Source of the DNA: Tetrapyrgos nigripes | Lineage: Eukaryota > Basidiomycota > Agaricomycetes > Agaricales > Campanellaceae | DNA length: 64,000 bases | Direction: 5' to 3' | Assembly (NCBI GenBank): GCA_013368315.1 | Contig: JAACJM010000333.1 | Location: forward strand, 1 to 64,000 | Shown here: positions 11,867 to 22,556 of the stretch, one piece after another | Layout of the letters: each line of letters begins with the position of its first letter | How positions within the stretch are numbered: position 1 is the stretch's first letter | The notes under the pieces: generated by a model | Seen by the model: the letters and a program-made list of their open reading frames with translations, nothing else | What the model was told of the DNA's origin: nothing | The model's database searches: none | Program-made: the position numbers and the translations under genes

Positions 11867-13455
11867 ATGGTTCTGTCCTCTTCGGAGAGTGCCCCTTATC
11901 TCGGCCTTATTGTCTCATTAGCAGTATGTTTTTATTTGGACTTCATTAATAGCATAACCATGACACGACAGCTCCTCAATCAGCTTACCGGTGTTCTATA
12001 CGGTACTAGTTGTTTCTCTCTGATGCAGTGGTCACTCAAATTTCTTATTGCAGGTGCATATGGGATTCTGTTCGTCATCTGCATGTATATTATTCGGTGC
12101 AGAAAGGGGACTGTCGGAAAGGCGCATCAAATTGCTCTTATATTTTTATTCGCATTGGCAACGCTGGGCTTTATATTTGGTTGTATTGAGAGTACTATGG
12201 GAGTCAGTGCATTGGGAAGTGTGCAAGCCTTGAGGTTGGTATCTGAAGACACCCATACTGCATCTATCACAACACAGTAAGTACCTTGAATAGTATGGAA
12301 AGCAGGAAGGACTTTCCATAAAGAATCTCTCTTGTCAATTTTGGCTGAAACTCTCGTCGCAGGACTATTGTTTTTGGACTGTATACGTTGGCGAAGTAAA
12401 TCTTCAACAAATTATTTTTTGTCTTAGGTGATTCAAAACATTTCTTTAAGCACTATAGCAGATATTGTCTTGGTGAGACCATATATTCTGGCTGATGAGC
12501 AGTACTAATCATCCTCTGCCTTGCAAACGGGGTATCAGATTCAAAGATGCTATAGAATCTGGGGATTCAAAAAAAGGATCATTGTATTTCCCGCATTCAT
12601 TTCTGCAGTGAACAATGGTGATTAAATAATTATCTGGGTCAATTGGATCTTTAGGCAGTACTGATTATTGGCCCTCCTCACCAAGGTCTTGCATTAGTGC
12701 GAACCATAGCCATGGTCATAGAGGTCAATGACCAAGTGCAGGACATTAATTCTCTACTTGACACCATGGAGAAGGTGGATGGACTCGGAGCCACCACCTT
12801 CAAGTCATTCATAGGTGTGAATTTCTTCATGAATTTACTTCTTCCACTCATGATGGGTATGTCTTCTGTGTCCCTCTCTATTTTAACAATTTAAATGATG
12901 CATATGTCTTCATAATAGCTGGAAGAATATGGTGGATTGCGCGACAAGCTTCCAAGTGCATTGCAATACGTAAAAAATTCTTTAACTCTGAGTAGGCTCA
13001 GTCTCCCAGTATGGTACGTATGTCATCGCAAGATATTCAAACAATTCAGTGGATGAACATTAAAATTCTCTTCGGTTTTCAAACGCAGCCTCGAGTCTGG
13101 TATAATATATCCTGTGGCGCTTCTTCCGCCTTTGGTCATATATCTAAGGCAAGACATCTATCGAAACGCCATCTTCATCAATCTCGGAGGAGATCTGATT
13201 CCAATCCTCATCCAAGTTGTGGTGCGTGAAACTGCATTCATTCCTTTCTGTCTCCCTGTTTTCTCATACTGTCAGTTTTTCGTGCTACAGGGTATTGCAC
13301 CAACCTTTATCATCGTACGAGTGGCGTTAGGGATCAGTATAGAAAATGTTCAAGACACTATAGCTAGGGAGCACGCGGCAACTGTTGCTGAACAGGAATC
13401 CACTGGGCTGGCAACGACTTTCGTAAATGAGGAAAGTGCTGAAGTGTCTGCATAG
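11867..13455 (+). CDS. fungal seven-transmembrane protein of unknown function
   Basis: The ATG at 11867 starts a chain of short exons: 11867-11923, 11972-12002, 12054-12276, about 12363-12395, 12428-12468, about 12537-12619, 12655-12855, about 12918-12970, then 13090-13220 and 13292-13455. Hydrophobic segments include GAYGILFVICMYIIRC, HQIALIFLFALATLGFIFG, NFFMNLLLPLMM and GIAPTFIIVRVALGI. The motif LIQRCYRIWG is typical of a large Agaricomycete seven-helix family with no assigned role. The C terminus is polar (HAATVAEQES). The phase at the junction near 12396/12428 does not close by one base in my reading, so either an exon border is wrong or the gene has a frameshift. A 5' fragment is duplicated at 19705-20400. 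Confidence 0.6.
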
Positions 13456-14413
13456 GCAATCATCTTTGAATTAGACGTTTTAAAATGCTACAATTGCAAC
13501 CTTCCTCTTCAAATACAATCGTATATTTTATTGGACACCCAAGTACGGAGTACTGACGGTGAACAGATGGAAGTACAGAGAAAAACATGCCCACAGCCAC
13601 GCGCTCGCCGGGCTTAGTGCTCCCAAGTGTAGTATCTACGTTCATGTCTTATTATTCCCTTTACATCCAGACGCAGCGTACAGTACAGATAGCTCTTTAA
13701 GTGGTACGAGTTTCAAACAACAAGATTCAGTGCTAACTTTTTGATCATTAATGAAATCAAGTCTGTCGTTGCGTATCATGGTGATTCTCTCCGGTCAATA
13801 CTTTCGCCGATGCGGTGGTAGCGATTGTTGAGCAGTATACTTACGTTGGCACTATCCTTTGTGGTCCATTTCGTGCCAACTGTTTCCATAAGATCTTTGA
13901 TGCGCACTACAAGAACAAGACAGTGTCAGGGTTTGGGCCATAAGGGAAAACCTACGGAACAATGACCAAAAGCCTGAGATCTTGAAGCACGGCGTTGATT
14001 CGACTACAGAGCGAGTAGCTACTACAATGTATATATAGCTAAGAAATGAATACGATCAAACATGGAACATGTATGAGTATGATGCAAGTAATAACTATAA
14101 AACTAGATGGAACAATCACGACTAGTTAGATATATAGGGAGTTTAGGGAGTGATCGTGACAGACAGCAAAGGCCACCGGTATTGTAGTACATGCAGTCAC
14201 TTTGTTTTTTTCAAAGTCACTCAATATATATTTACGCCGTCGATTCCGCCTATGTAGCTAGGCAGCTTGCCTTGCTTTTTACTCGAATCAAAATCTTATT
14301 ATCAGCCTAGAAACCCTCCAGGCGAATATTGGGTGACAGTCACCCTAGCCACTGAAGCACTGAGAGGCCAAAACACAGAAATTTTATAAAATTTTATAAA
14401 AAACTGAATGGAT
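13456..14413. other. intergenic, with second palindrome copy
   Basis: No gene is supported. It contains the perfect 15 bp palindrome at 14331-14345 and a short tandem ATTTTATAAA pair at about 14381-14400. The motif TTGTGGTCCATTTC at about 13859 recurs in the DIRS terminal repeat at about 18402. Confidence 0.5.
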
Positions 14414-14599
14414 CTAAACACGCACATACTTTTGCAAAAATGATGGATCAACCACAAACACTATGGGTTCTTTAAAAAACCCACCACGGTTCCTCTCGCG
14501 CGGGAAATCGTCGCTGGGACTACCTACCGTTTTGGGCTGGGACCTCCCAGATCTTAGGTCCACGCTTCGGTAACTTGAATCTACATCGTCCCTACACAA
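14414..14599 (-). pseudogene. C-terminal fragment of an unknown repeated gene
   Basis: The minus strand encodes NRGGFFKEPIVFVVDPSFLQ and a stop. The plus strand at 19570-19690 encodes the related SKGGFIKVFVERSTDFTK and then LVVDPTFLPNS. These are two copies of the same protein end in opposite orientation, one on each side of the DIRS element. I do not recognise the family. Only the tail is present here. Confidence 0.35.
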
Positions 14600-15051
14600 G
14601 CTCCTCTGCTGGTTGTGTGGTCTCTCCCATCATTCCAAAGACCACAAAACCAAGCCCAGTGATTTCGTCAAGAAGTCCGGAAACGTCTTCAAGGATGCTC
14701 AGCAGCGCATGTTCTGTATTGGCTACAACGGCCATGGTTGCTCCTATTCCTTGTCCAACTGCCAATACCTTCACCTCTGTGGCCGTTGCGGATCTGACGA
14801 CCACACTTCTCAAATCCACACTTCCTCAGCCTCTAACTCCAAACACGACCCCTCCTCCAAAAAATCATAATCTCTTCCCCATTGTCACCAGACTTCATCA
14901 CGAAGTCTGGACTAGGTTTCTCATAGCCACTGGCGGCTATGAGAAGTTTAGGAAGGTTCCGGAAGGCCTAGGTGTTGAGAACTACTCCCTCTCTCACGCC
15001 TTCATCCAGACAACCATCACTCTGCAACCACCTACTCCCATGTCATTATAG
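14600..15051 (+). pseudogene. DIRS gag C-terminal part and start of RT linker
   Basis: Two overlapping frames are coding-like. One (about 14613-14870) has Cys/His clusters (FCIGYNGHGCSYS, then LHLCGRCGSDDHTSQ) resembling the nucleic-acid-binding end of DIRS Gag. The other (14850-15051) reads IVTRLHHEVWTRFLIATGG, the region before the reverse transcriptase in DIRS elements. A further frameshift near 15020 is needed to join the reverse transcriptase. Confidence 0.6.
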
Positions 15052-16671
15052 ACAAGTTCCATGAAGAGATCGCCAAAGGGCGCATCTCTATCGGATTTGA
15101 CCCTACCTATCTAGAATCTCTAATTGGTCCTTTCTGTACCTCTCCTCTTGCCGTCATCGAACAGAAACCGGGAAAATTTCGGATTATCATTAACCACTCC
15201 TACCCATTCACGCCCCTTCATATACAATGCTCTCTCAACCTTTACCCATTTCCCAGCAATAACTTACACAAATCCCTTCACATACCTCCACCCATTACCA
15301 TCAACCCTGAGGTTTGCTCAGTTAACTCACTAATTGACTCTGACCAGTTCCAGTCTGCCTGGGCACTTTCTCCGAATGCTGGCTCCTCGTAGCAAAACGC
15401 ACCTCCAGACACCCAAGCTTCTGTTTTCGATGTTGATGCCACCTTCCGAAACATCCCCATCCATCCTTCTGCTCGCAACTTTGTTGCCCTCATGTTCGAT
15501 GGTCTAGTCTATCTCGATCAATGCCTAAATTTTGGGAAGGTGTCCTCCCCTGGTATCTGGGGCCATGTAGCAGATGCCATGGTCCATATCCTTCTCAACT
15601 CGGGTATGCATTACCATCATAAGTATTACCTGACCACTCTGACATACCTTATGTTACCTATCATCCTTCAGGTATCGAAGCCCTTATCAAATGGGTAGAT
15701 GATTTCATCTTCTTTCGTTATCCTCGCCTCTCCTTCGGAAATGACCTTTACAAGTATTCCTACAACAAATGGCTCATCTGGTCGGTTGCCAAAGAACTCG
15801 GATGGCCCTGGGCGCCGTCAAGGTTTGTTGCCTTCGCCTTCTTCTTCCTGTATATTGGTTTCCACTGGGATATAGAGAAGAAGACCATTGAGCTACCTGT
15901 GGCCAAGAAGCTGAAATACTCCTCCAAGATTTCCAATTTCCTTTCTGTCGTTTCTCACATGAAGGGAGAAGCAGGATCTGTTGTAGGTACTCTCCAACAC
16001 GTAACCCTGGTGGCGCCTCAAGGCTGTTCCTATCTCACATCACCGCACTGTTTTGTATCAGGCTTCAAGGACGATTCTCAACCTTTCACCTGTCATCGTC
16101 ACACAAAGCCCAATGGTGGATGATCTCAATTGGTGGCTTGAACAGCTCAAACTTGAATTCCTGGGTCTACACATAGTCAACCCTCCACCAGTAGATGAAT
16201 CGTTCATCTTATTCATTGACGCCTCTACCTCATGGGGCATAGGTCTTATTCTCAACGGTAGATGGCTGGCCTGGCAATTCAAACCAAACTGGTCTGGCAA
16301 TGGCCATCACATTGGCTGGGCAGAGATGGTAGCCATCGAACTTGCTATCCTCACACTTGTCATGTCGCACGTCAAGAACTCCTACATCTGCATTCTTTCC
16401 GATAATCAAGGAGTCGTTGGTGCCCTCAAGGCTGGATATTCTCGAGGTCCAGCACAAAATGCTTCCTTACGTTGCATCGTCTCCACAATGCAAGAACACT
16501 CCATTTGGTTATTGGTTGTCTGGATACCTTCCGCCTCCAACCTTGCTGATGACCCCTCCCAAGGAGTCTTTCCAACCAGACCCTCCTAAACTCCCAAAAG
16601 AATTATCCCCATACCTTCTGAGACCTGTAGACTTTCATGATCCCCATATTGTCCCTATTACTGTAGATTAA
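15030..16671 (+). pseudogene. DIRS reverse transcriptase-RNase H
   Basis: Starts around IIDKFHEEIAKGRISIGFDP, then PLAVIEQKPGKFRII (template-binding region). The polymerase active site lies at about 15690 as IKWVDDFIFF. From 16053 the RNase H domain is in one long frame: FIDASTSWGIG (first Asp), WAEMVAIELAIL (Glu), ILSDNQGVVGAL (Asp) and ASNLADDPSQG (last Asp), so its acidic residues are kept. Stops and frameshifts at about 15020, 15390, 15700 and 16030 break the protein. RNase H of this bacterial-like type is usual in DIRS. Confidence 0.75.
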
Positions 16672-16888
16672 CCTTTCAAAAATAAATGTCCTTCCTGTCC
16701 TTTCACTCAAGCGTTTCATCACCAAACCGAATAAATTAAGACTAACAGAGATAACTAAGAATAGATGACTTCATAATCGGTCTTCTACCCGAGATACTAC
16801 CAGACTTTATATAGCTCAAACCTGCACTTGCACGAATCATCCAACTATTGTCCACTCATTACTTCCATTCACAACCTACCCTCTCATC

Positions 16889-18013
16889 ATGCCTTGCAGC
16901 AGTTCCATCACCCTAAAGAGGCCCAAAGCACGACCTTCCAAACAGTTGACTTCCCTTCCTCCCCATTTTGCTGACAAACCCCATTTCAATACCCTTCGCA
17001 ATCCCACACTTTCCAACACTGCTGCAGCTGCCATCGCAGGCGCAGTAAAACCTGAGACTCTTCATCACCCACAACTAGCAGTCACGGAATTCACCATTTG
17101 GGCCAATGACATGGGTTTACACCCCAACAAAGCCCTTCCAGCTCCCGAAGCTGTCTTTTGTGAATTCACAGCGTCATTCCTAGGTTGCCTTGCTGGTGGC
17201 ACAGTAAAAGTGAAAGTGAGTGCCCTCAAAACTTGGCACACCACCTTGGGTTTCAAATGGAATGGTGCAGACCTTCTACGCTGCACTCTCACTGGTATCA
17301 ACCGGCAATCTCCTCCCTCTTCGCGCTGTCCAGAACGTCCTCCTGTCACATGCGACATGATGTGTACCTGCCACATAGCTTGGGCCACATCCTCTCGTTG
17401 TGACCTTAAGTGTACCAGTGCTGCTGCCAAGTGCAGCCTCCTTGCTCAACTCCGCCTTGGCGAAATCTTCCCTCGTCACTCCAATCCCTGCCTCTTTGAT
17501 CTGTCCAAACATCCCAGGGTACAGGATGTGGTTGAACTACCTCCCCCCACTCCTGATTCCAAACACAGCCCTCTCTCCATGTTCCTACCCAGTACAAAAA
17601 CCTCCGTCTCCAGGGGTGATCACACTCACATCCACGACTACCATGGTTCATTAAATGCCACCAAAGCTATCCACCTACATGTCTGCAGCAATGATCTATC
17701 CCCTACCGACCCTCTCATGTCATTTCATGATGACTCCAGCAAACTCAAGTGCATAACCAAATCCTATTTCCTTTCACTTTGCAACAATGTATGGAGGAAA
17801 GAAGGATACCCCTGTTTCACAGGCCATTTGTTCTGCATTGGTGGCACCACACTTTTACTTCAGGACAGTGTGGACCCTGAGTATGTCAAGATGTGTGGAC
17901 GGTGGAAGTCAAGTGCCTTTGCTTGGTACTGGCGAGACTTACACACCTGCACAACTGTTCACATTGACAGGGTGTATGCTCGCAGACGTCTCCAACAGCG
18001 TCTTAACACCTAA
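16889..18013 (+). CDS. DIRS tyrosine recombinase, catalytic Arg lost
   Basis: A 374-codon frame from ATG 16889. The N-terminal half resembles SAM-like core-binding regions (VTEFTIWANDMGLHPNKALP). The catalytic half keeps the first Arg (AQLRLGEIFPRH, about residue 190), the His of box II (TGHLFCIGGTT, about residue 310) and the nucleophile Tyr (FAWYWRD, about residue 350). The second Arg of the H-x-x-R motif is Cys, codon TGC, which fits a CGC-to-TGC change. The frame is open but this substitution should abolish strand exchange. In DIRS the enzyme inserts circular cDNA without making a target duplication. It lies directly after the reverse transcriptase. Confidence 0.75.
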   Translation: MPCSSSITLKRPKARPSKQLTSLPPHFADKPHFNTLRNPTLSNTAAAAIAGAVKPETLHHPQLAVTEFTIWANDMGLHPNKALPAPEAVFCEFTASFLGCLAGGTVKVKVSALKTWHTTLGFKWNGADLLRCTLTGINRQSPPSSRCPERPPVTCDMMCTCHIAWATSSRCDLKCTSAAAKCSLLAQLRLGEIFPRHSNPCLFDLSKHPRVQDVVELPPPTPDSKHSPLSMFLPSTKTSVSRGDHTHIHDYHGSLNATKAIHLHVCSNDLSPTDPLMSFHDDSSKLKCITKSYFLSLCNNVWRKEGYPCFTGHLFCIGGTTLLLQDSVDPEYVKMCGRWKSSAFAWYWRDLHTCTTVHIDRVYARRRLQQRLNT

Positions 18014-18297
18014 CCCACTCTACCCCCACACATCTTTTACCACTTATGACCACTCTATTAGCTTATATCGTTACTACTCTGTCCAACTTAAATTCTCTAC
18101 CACACTACATTGTTCACATTTATCCACCAATTTCCTATTCTGAACTATCCTCACTGTCTCTACATGAACCAAAATAACGTCTACTGTTTGTATTATGTAC
18201 TCTAAAATCATCCATTGCACTTGTCTGTCTCCTCTTTGCCTTGCTTGACCTTTGGTCTCTGGGGTGTCTATCCATATGGATGATACAACGCGCTTCG

Positions 18298-18440
18298 GGT
18301 TGCCATGTCTATATCCTTCTGGACACCCCCGACTCAGAATATTTATCTGAGAACGCCTCAGGATAAATTTTCCGCCGTCTGCCCAAAACGACAGGATGCA
18401 TTTGTGGTCCATTTCATGTGTAAGGAACTACATCTCCGAA
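18298..18440 (+). repeat. DIRS right-end direct repeat, copy 1
   Basis: About 143 bp running from GGTTGCCATGTCTATATCC to CTACATCTCCGAA. It is repeated about 450 bp downstream with about 90% identity. The arrangement resembles the internal copy of split direct repeats in PAT/Ngaro-type tyrosine-recombinase elements. Confidence 0.7.
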
Positions 18441-18745
18441 AGTGAGATTCTATGACGAAGGACAGAGAGGTTCCGTCATCACGATAATGTGACCTGGGCT
18501 CTTCTTGTCTTCTCGCATCCACTATCTCTTATGGATATCTTTCCTGAAGGATTTCATCCTTCGATAACTTTGACCCACCACCGCCCCTTTCTCCTCCTCA
18601 CTTTGCATTTCTCACATCAAACTTTAAAATCTGGACATATACAATACTTTCATTAACCCCATTTCCTCCAAAACTTCTCCTTTGAAACCTATCTACCATA
18701 CACTAAATATGGATTTTACAGCAGTCTGTTGTCCAGAAGTCATAT

Positions 18746-19423
18746 GGTTGCCGTATCTATATCCTTCTGGACACCCCCGACTCAGAATATTTATCCGAGA
18801 ACACCTCAGGATAAATTTTCCGCCATCTGCCCAAAACGACAGAATGTGTTTGCAGCAAGGGGTCTTCAGTTGGTCTACCTGAGACCAGACCTTGGGGGGG
18901 AGGGGGGGTCTGGAGAGACCTTATGACCAAAAGGTACACCATCACATGAAGGGTGTATAGACATACTTTATGAAGCCATTTGGATCTGAAAGTGCACAAA
19001 ACATACTCAGGACCCATAAAAGCCATGTGTAATGAGCTTTCTGGCCTGTAACAATGAAATCTCACCTTTAAATGGTATGTAATTCCCATGATCAGTGATG
19101 TCACCACTGGTGCCACATCACAAACATTGTCAGAAAATGATTTGCTACCTCAATATGATAGGTGTCACACAGAATATATCACTAATCCACAGCATCTGTA
19201 GGTTAGCAGAGGGCCTATGAGGTAGCCAGGAGGAAAAATTGATCTGATTTCATGATTTGTAAGCCATATTTATCTTATCACTTACCATTTTTGGGAAGGA
19301 GAGGGGGAGGGGGGGGGTCAAGCTGGACCTTATGACCAAAAAGGAACGTCCGGTCTGGTCATATCATTTTGGAGACCCCTTGGTTTGCGGTCCGTTTTGC
19401 GTGTAAGGAACTACATCTCCGAA
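18746..19423 (+). repeat. DIRS right-end direct repeat, copy 2, split by a MITE
   Basis: Same sequence as 18298-18440, present as 18746-18855 and 19391-19423 with 527 bp plus a duplicated octamer inserted between. The insertion point matches position 18402 of copy 1, which serves as the unoccupied reference. Confidence 0.7.
18856..19382. mobile_element. hAT-type MITE (527 bp), 8 bp target duplication
   Basis: Terminal inverted repeats CAAGGGGTCTTCA and (reverse complement of the right end) CAAGGGGTCTCCA. It is flanked by GTTTGCAG at 18848-18855 and GTTTGCGG at 19383-19390, a 7/8 match. An 8 bp duplication with CA-starting termini is the hAT signature. There is no reading frame of interest inside. 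A run of G residues adjoins each end. Confidence 0.78.
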
Positions 19424-19700
19424 ATTTGCCTTTTCAGATGATGCAATGTCGCGGCGAGTTGGGACATAGAGTGACCAGAAATGGGTTCATTGCGAAATTG
19501 CATAAGGAGGTCGCTGGACCATGGTCCACCTCTGCCTGAGGGTCGAATATATGTTGAGTCAGGATCATCATCTGTGGTTGTACGCTGGATAAGCAAGGGA
19601 GGTTTTATAAAAGTGTTTGTGGAAAGATCCACTGATTTTACAAAAGTATAACTTGTGGTTGATCCAACGTTTTTACCAAATTCCCGCATCATCGGGTGGC
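19424..19700 (+). pseudogene. fragment of the same unknown gene as 14414-14599
   Basis: Plus-strand frames give LPEGRIYVESGSSSVVVRWI, SKGGFIKVFVERSTDF and LVVDPTFLPNSR. Two adjacent units of about 37 bp in 19611-19685 look like a tandem duplication of the VFVVDPSFLQ-type segment. A stop lies between the units. The product is unknown. Confidence 0.3.
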
Positions 19701-19704
19701 ACTG

Positions 19705-20400
19705 AGGGCTGGCATTGTTAAGTTACGGGATTATCATGATCAGAGCTCTCAGCTAAGTATGTATTGTCGGTCTGCCGCAGAGTCTGGCTGCAATTCGAAA
19801 CCTGCCTTGGGGCCGCATTTTATCAATCAACTAAAAATCTATTTTCTATATCAGAGTCCTCTTTCGAGTGCTGATAAAAAGCAGGCCAAGTGAAATCTGC
19901 TGCGCTCCTCAAAACCTCCCACATCTTCCACCCTTCAATGCCTCTTTCCTCTCTAGAGAGTACCCCTTGTCTCGGCCTTATTGTCTCATCAACAGTATGT
20001 TTTTATTTGGACTTCATTAATAGCATAACCATGGCACAACAGTTCCTCAATCAGCTTACCGGTGTTCTATACAGTACTAATTGTTTCTCCCTGATGCAGC
20101 GGTGTAGTAGGGACATCTGTGAGGTTTCTGCCAATTTTGCTGGTGTTTGTCCATGTTTGTTGGTAGCTTTAGCCTAGTTTCCTGTCATAGTGCTAGACAA
20201 TCTAGCATGTCTTGGGAGGCTTTCTCCAGCAGCAGGCTATGCCTGCTCCAGCGGTCACTCAAATTACTTACTGCAAGTACATATGGGATTCTGTTCGTCA
20301 TCTGCATGTATATTATTTGGTGCAGAAAGGGGACTGTCAGAAAGGGGTATCAAATTGCCCTAATACTTTTATTCACATTAGCAACGTTGGGCTACAGGTA
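19705..20400 (+). pseudogene. partial duplicate of the seven-helix gene 5' end
   Basis: Collinear with 11645-12170: the upstream region, a start (MPLSSLESTPCLGLIVSST), the first introns and the GILFVICMYIIWCRKGT helix are all recognisable at roughly 85% identity. Homology ends near 20400, before most of the gene. A 152 bp insertion lies in the second intron. With no 3' half it cannot make the full membrane protein. Confidence 0.7.
20103..20248. mobile_element. short unclassified insertion (about 146 bp)
   Basis: Absent from the parental copy at about 12031. It is bracketed by CAGCGG at 20097-20102 and 20249-20254, which looks like a 6 bp target duplication. The termini (TGTAGTAGGG and CCTGCTC) show no clear inverted repeat, so I cannot place it in a superfamily. 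Confidence 0.5.
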
Positions 20401-20644
20401 TACCCACCATCACTATGATCATTGTGACAGGTAAACTACATACAGAAAGCAGTCTATGCACATATATGCCAATAACCGTGGTAAAATGTTCCTGCCATCG
20501 CTCTGACGTGTTCCCGAGTACAGCGGTAAAGAAAGCTGCCCAGTAAGCTCTCTAACACATTTTTTGGGGTGCACAAGGGTATGTGGCAAGATGGAGGGCA
20601 GTTTTTCGACTGACAAGTAGGATATGGCTGCTGGTCATTACGCA

Positions 20645-20712
20645 CACGATTTCGAGCCAACTGCTCAACACATGCTGACTAAGTCACACGTGGCAGCAGT
20701 TGGCTTTGCGCA
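20645..20712 (-). repeat. SINE-like tRNA-derived segment, copy 1
   Basis: On the minus strand it runs from GGTTGCGCAAAGCC through GACTTAGTCAG to GGCTCGAAATCG. It matches 24461-24527 at about 85%. In copy 2 the motifs TGGCTTAGTCAG and GGCTCGAATCG resemble the A and B boxes of RNA polymerase III promoters, at tRNA-like but short spacing. Sequence beyond about 70 bp does not match between copies. Confidence 0.4.
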
Positions 20713-20715
20713 ACC

Positions 20716-22230
20716 ATTTTTCATTTTTCGTTTTTTTCTTCATTTTTTTCACTATTGAATAAAACCTTGATAAAACCTCTATTTTATGTTTGGGTTCATG
20801 TTTGGAAAATGTGGGTTTGGAAGTGATGGGGTGGATGAGGCAAACCGGTAGGCCTGTAACTTGGTCCCTCCGATTTATCAAGTTTGATCAAAAGCAGAGC
20901 TTTCCTTGACAGAGGGACCTGCAAGGGGCTCCAATAAAAAAGTTACATACCGGGGGTCGGAAAAAAATTAAGGACCTGGTGGAGGGACCCTACCTACCTA
21001 ACCTTCCAGTAAGGTCCATGGGAGGTACCCATAGGGTCATAATATAACCACTAGACCACTGGAATAATGTTGACAATCCAGTTGCCTGGGTCATGTAGTG
21101 CATCGCCACCTTTTAGAAAAAAAATAGATTTTCCCAGGCATGATCAAAGAGCCAGATGTACCAGTGGACCATGCAAAGAGCCCAAGTGCGTGTTGATGTC
21201 ATGGAGAAATGTGGGAGCAGTAATCAAGCTTAGAGACTGAAAGATTGTTTAAAAATGGCAGTTATAATTATAGTCAATGAAAGGGGTGTGGACCATTGCC
21301 AAGGGGGTGGCAAGATCGAGGCCATCACTAGCCAGAATGACAAAGTACATATTATTGTTATACTTTTTACCCTCCACAGGACCCCACCCAGCTTGTAGTA
21401 CATGAAATCAGGACTTTTTACAAATGTACGGTATGAAGTGGTTGTGGGCCAATGCTAATGTGTGGCGAGTACGAGGCCTTTTTATTTCCAGCTGAGTACA
21501 ATAACAAATATGCTAATAGATCAAGGGTATGATGTAGGGCATGAAAATCTGTGAGAGCTGCTAGTGATGTGACAATACACATCGAACTCTGTATCACTCA
21601 GAAAAGAAATGGAACCCAGATTGGAATAGTGGCTGATGGATGATCAACCTCGGGAAAAATCGGAGGGAAGAAGTCGGGAACGTAAGAACATAGCCACCAG
21701 CAGAAAGGGAGTGTAAACAACTCATCCTCATTTCATTCAGTCTCGTAACATTGGCCTGCATCTATCCTAGACCCAAATGCATAACGCTTCTGCAGGTCAA
21801 AACAGATACAGGCAAGGAAAAATCCAAAAGCCACCAGAAACACCTAAACAAAATAAAAGAGGTCCCCCGACACCCCAGGGTACTTTAGCTCAAACATCAC
21901 AGGCCTCGCAGTGATGTAGATAGTGATACAGATGTTTTCCTTTGATAACATGGGCAAAATCTCGATTTTTTGATGTATATACAAAGATTGTTTGGGTGGG
22001 CTTTCACGAAGGAACAGAAGGAAGTGGTGACTGATGAATAAGCACGCGGCATTGATGCAGCATACCTCTGCAATCACAGTTCCAAAGCTCAGGAGTTTTA
22101 GGAATTTGTGAACGGGAAAAGCAGGGTATGATTTGACATAGCCACATGTGGAAATGGATTGTAAAGAGCTCACCCTCATTTCATTCGGCCTCGTAATTCA
22201 GATAGGTTCAATAGCTTTTTCACTCTCTTC
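20716..22230. other. no gene recognised
   Basis: Long AT-rich stretch. A 111-codon minus-strand frame at 21844-22179 has hydrophobic patches but no recognisable motif. GGTCCCTC/GAGGGACC inverted words at about 20864 and 20911 hint at a small palindromic element. Otherwise nothing is supported. Confidence 0.45.
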
Positions 22231-22234
22231 AGAA

Positions 22235-22556
22235 TTACGAGGCCTCTTAATGGCTGAGTTAACTTATGTCGACCTTGAAAATTTTACCACAGCCTCAAAC
22301 TCCCACCCCTTTTTGTTGCCACAGCCAGTCTTTGCCCTTCCCGACAACCGGAATGAATGTTCAGACTCAGTCTGGACCAGATCCAAGGACCATTGACATC
22401 AATAACCATGACGTCATGCTAGTGTGTCAAATCAGTCTGCTTAACGCCCTTTCTTCCCTCTCACTTTCCACTGATTCTCCCTCCTTTCTGCATAGCCTGA
22501 GTTAGACTACATGAAAGGGCCTTGTAATTCGTCACATGAAGCAATGGCCCTTTGCC
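22235..22556 (-). repeat. dispersed TTACRAGGCC repeat, copy with both ends
   Basis: On the minus strand it begins ACTGGGGCAAAGGGCC, then ATTACAAGGCCCTTTC. About 290 bp later it ends CATAAGTTAACTCAGCC and GAGGCCTCGTAATTC. The inner ends are inverted (GAATTACRAGGCC). It contains the conserved palindrome CCAGACTGAGTCTG and the motif AAAAAGGGGTGGGAGTTTGA. The same termini bound the hAT-carrying insertion at 37169-41320, so this is probably a non-autonomous relative. Confidence 0.6.

Larger units (their letters stand above)
14600..19423 (+). mobile_element. DIRS-like (tyrosine recombinase) retroelement, degenerate
   Basis: In order on the plus strand: a cysteine-rich gag end, reverse transcriptase with RNase H, a tyrosine recombinase frame, and a direct repeat pair (18298-18440 and 18746-19423). 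The presence of a tyrosine recombinase rather than a DDE integrase, and split direct repeats rather than LTRs, fit the DIRS order. The 5' end is truncated: only the last part of gag remains and no matching left repeat was found. The outer boundaries are approximate. A 527 bp hAT MITE interrupts the right repeat. Confidence 0.8.

Noticed and set aside
17065..17654. Overlapping minus and alternative-frame open frames in the recombinase gene
   Set aside because: Shadows of the tyrosine recombinase frame on the plus strand, which alone carries the family motifs.
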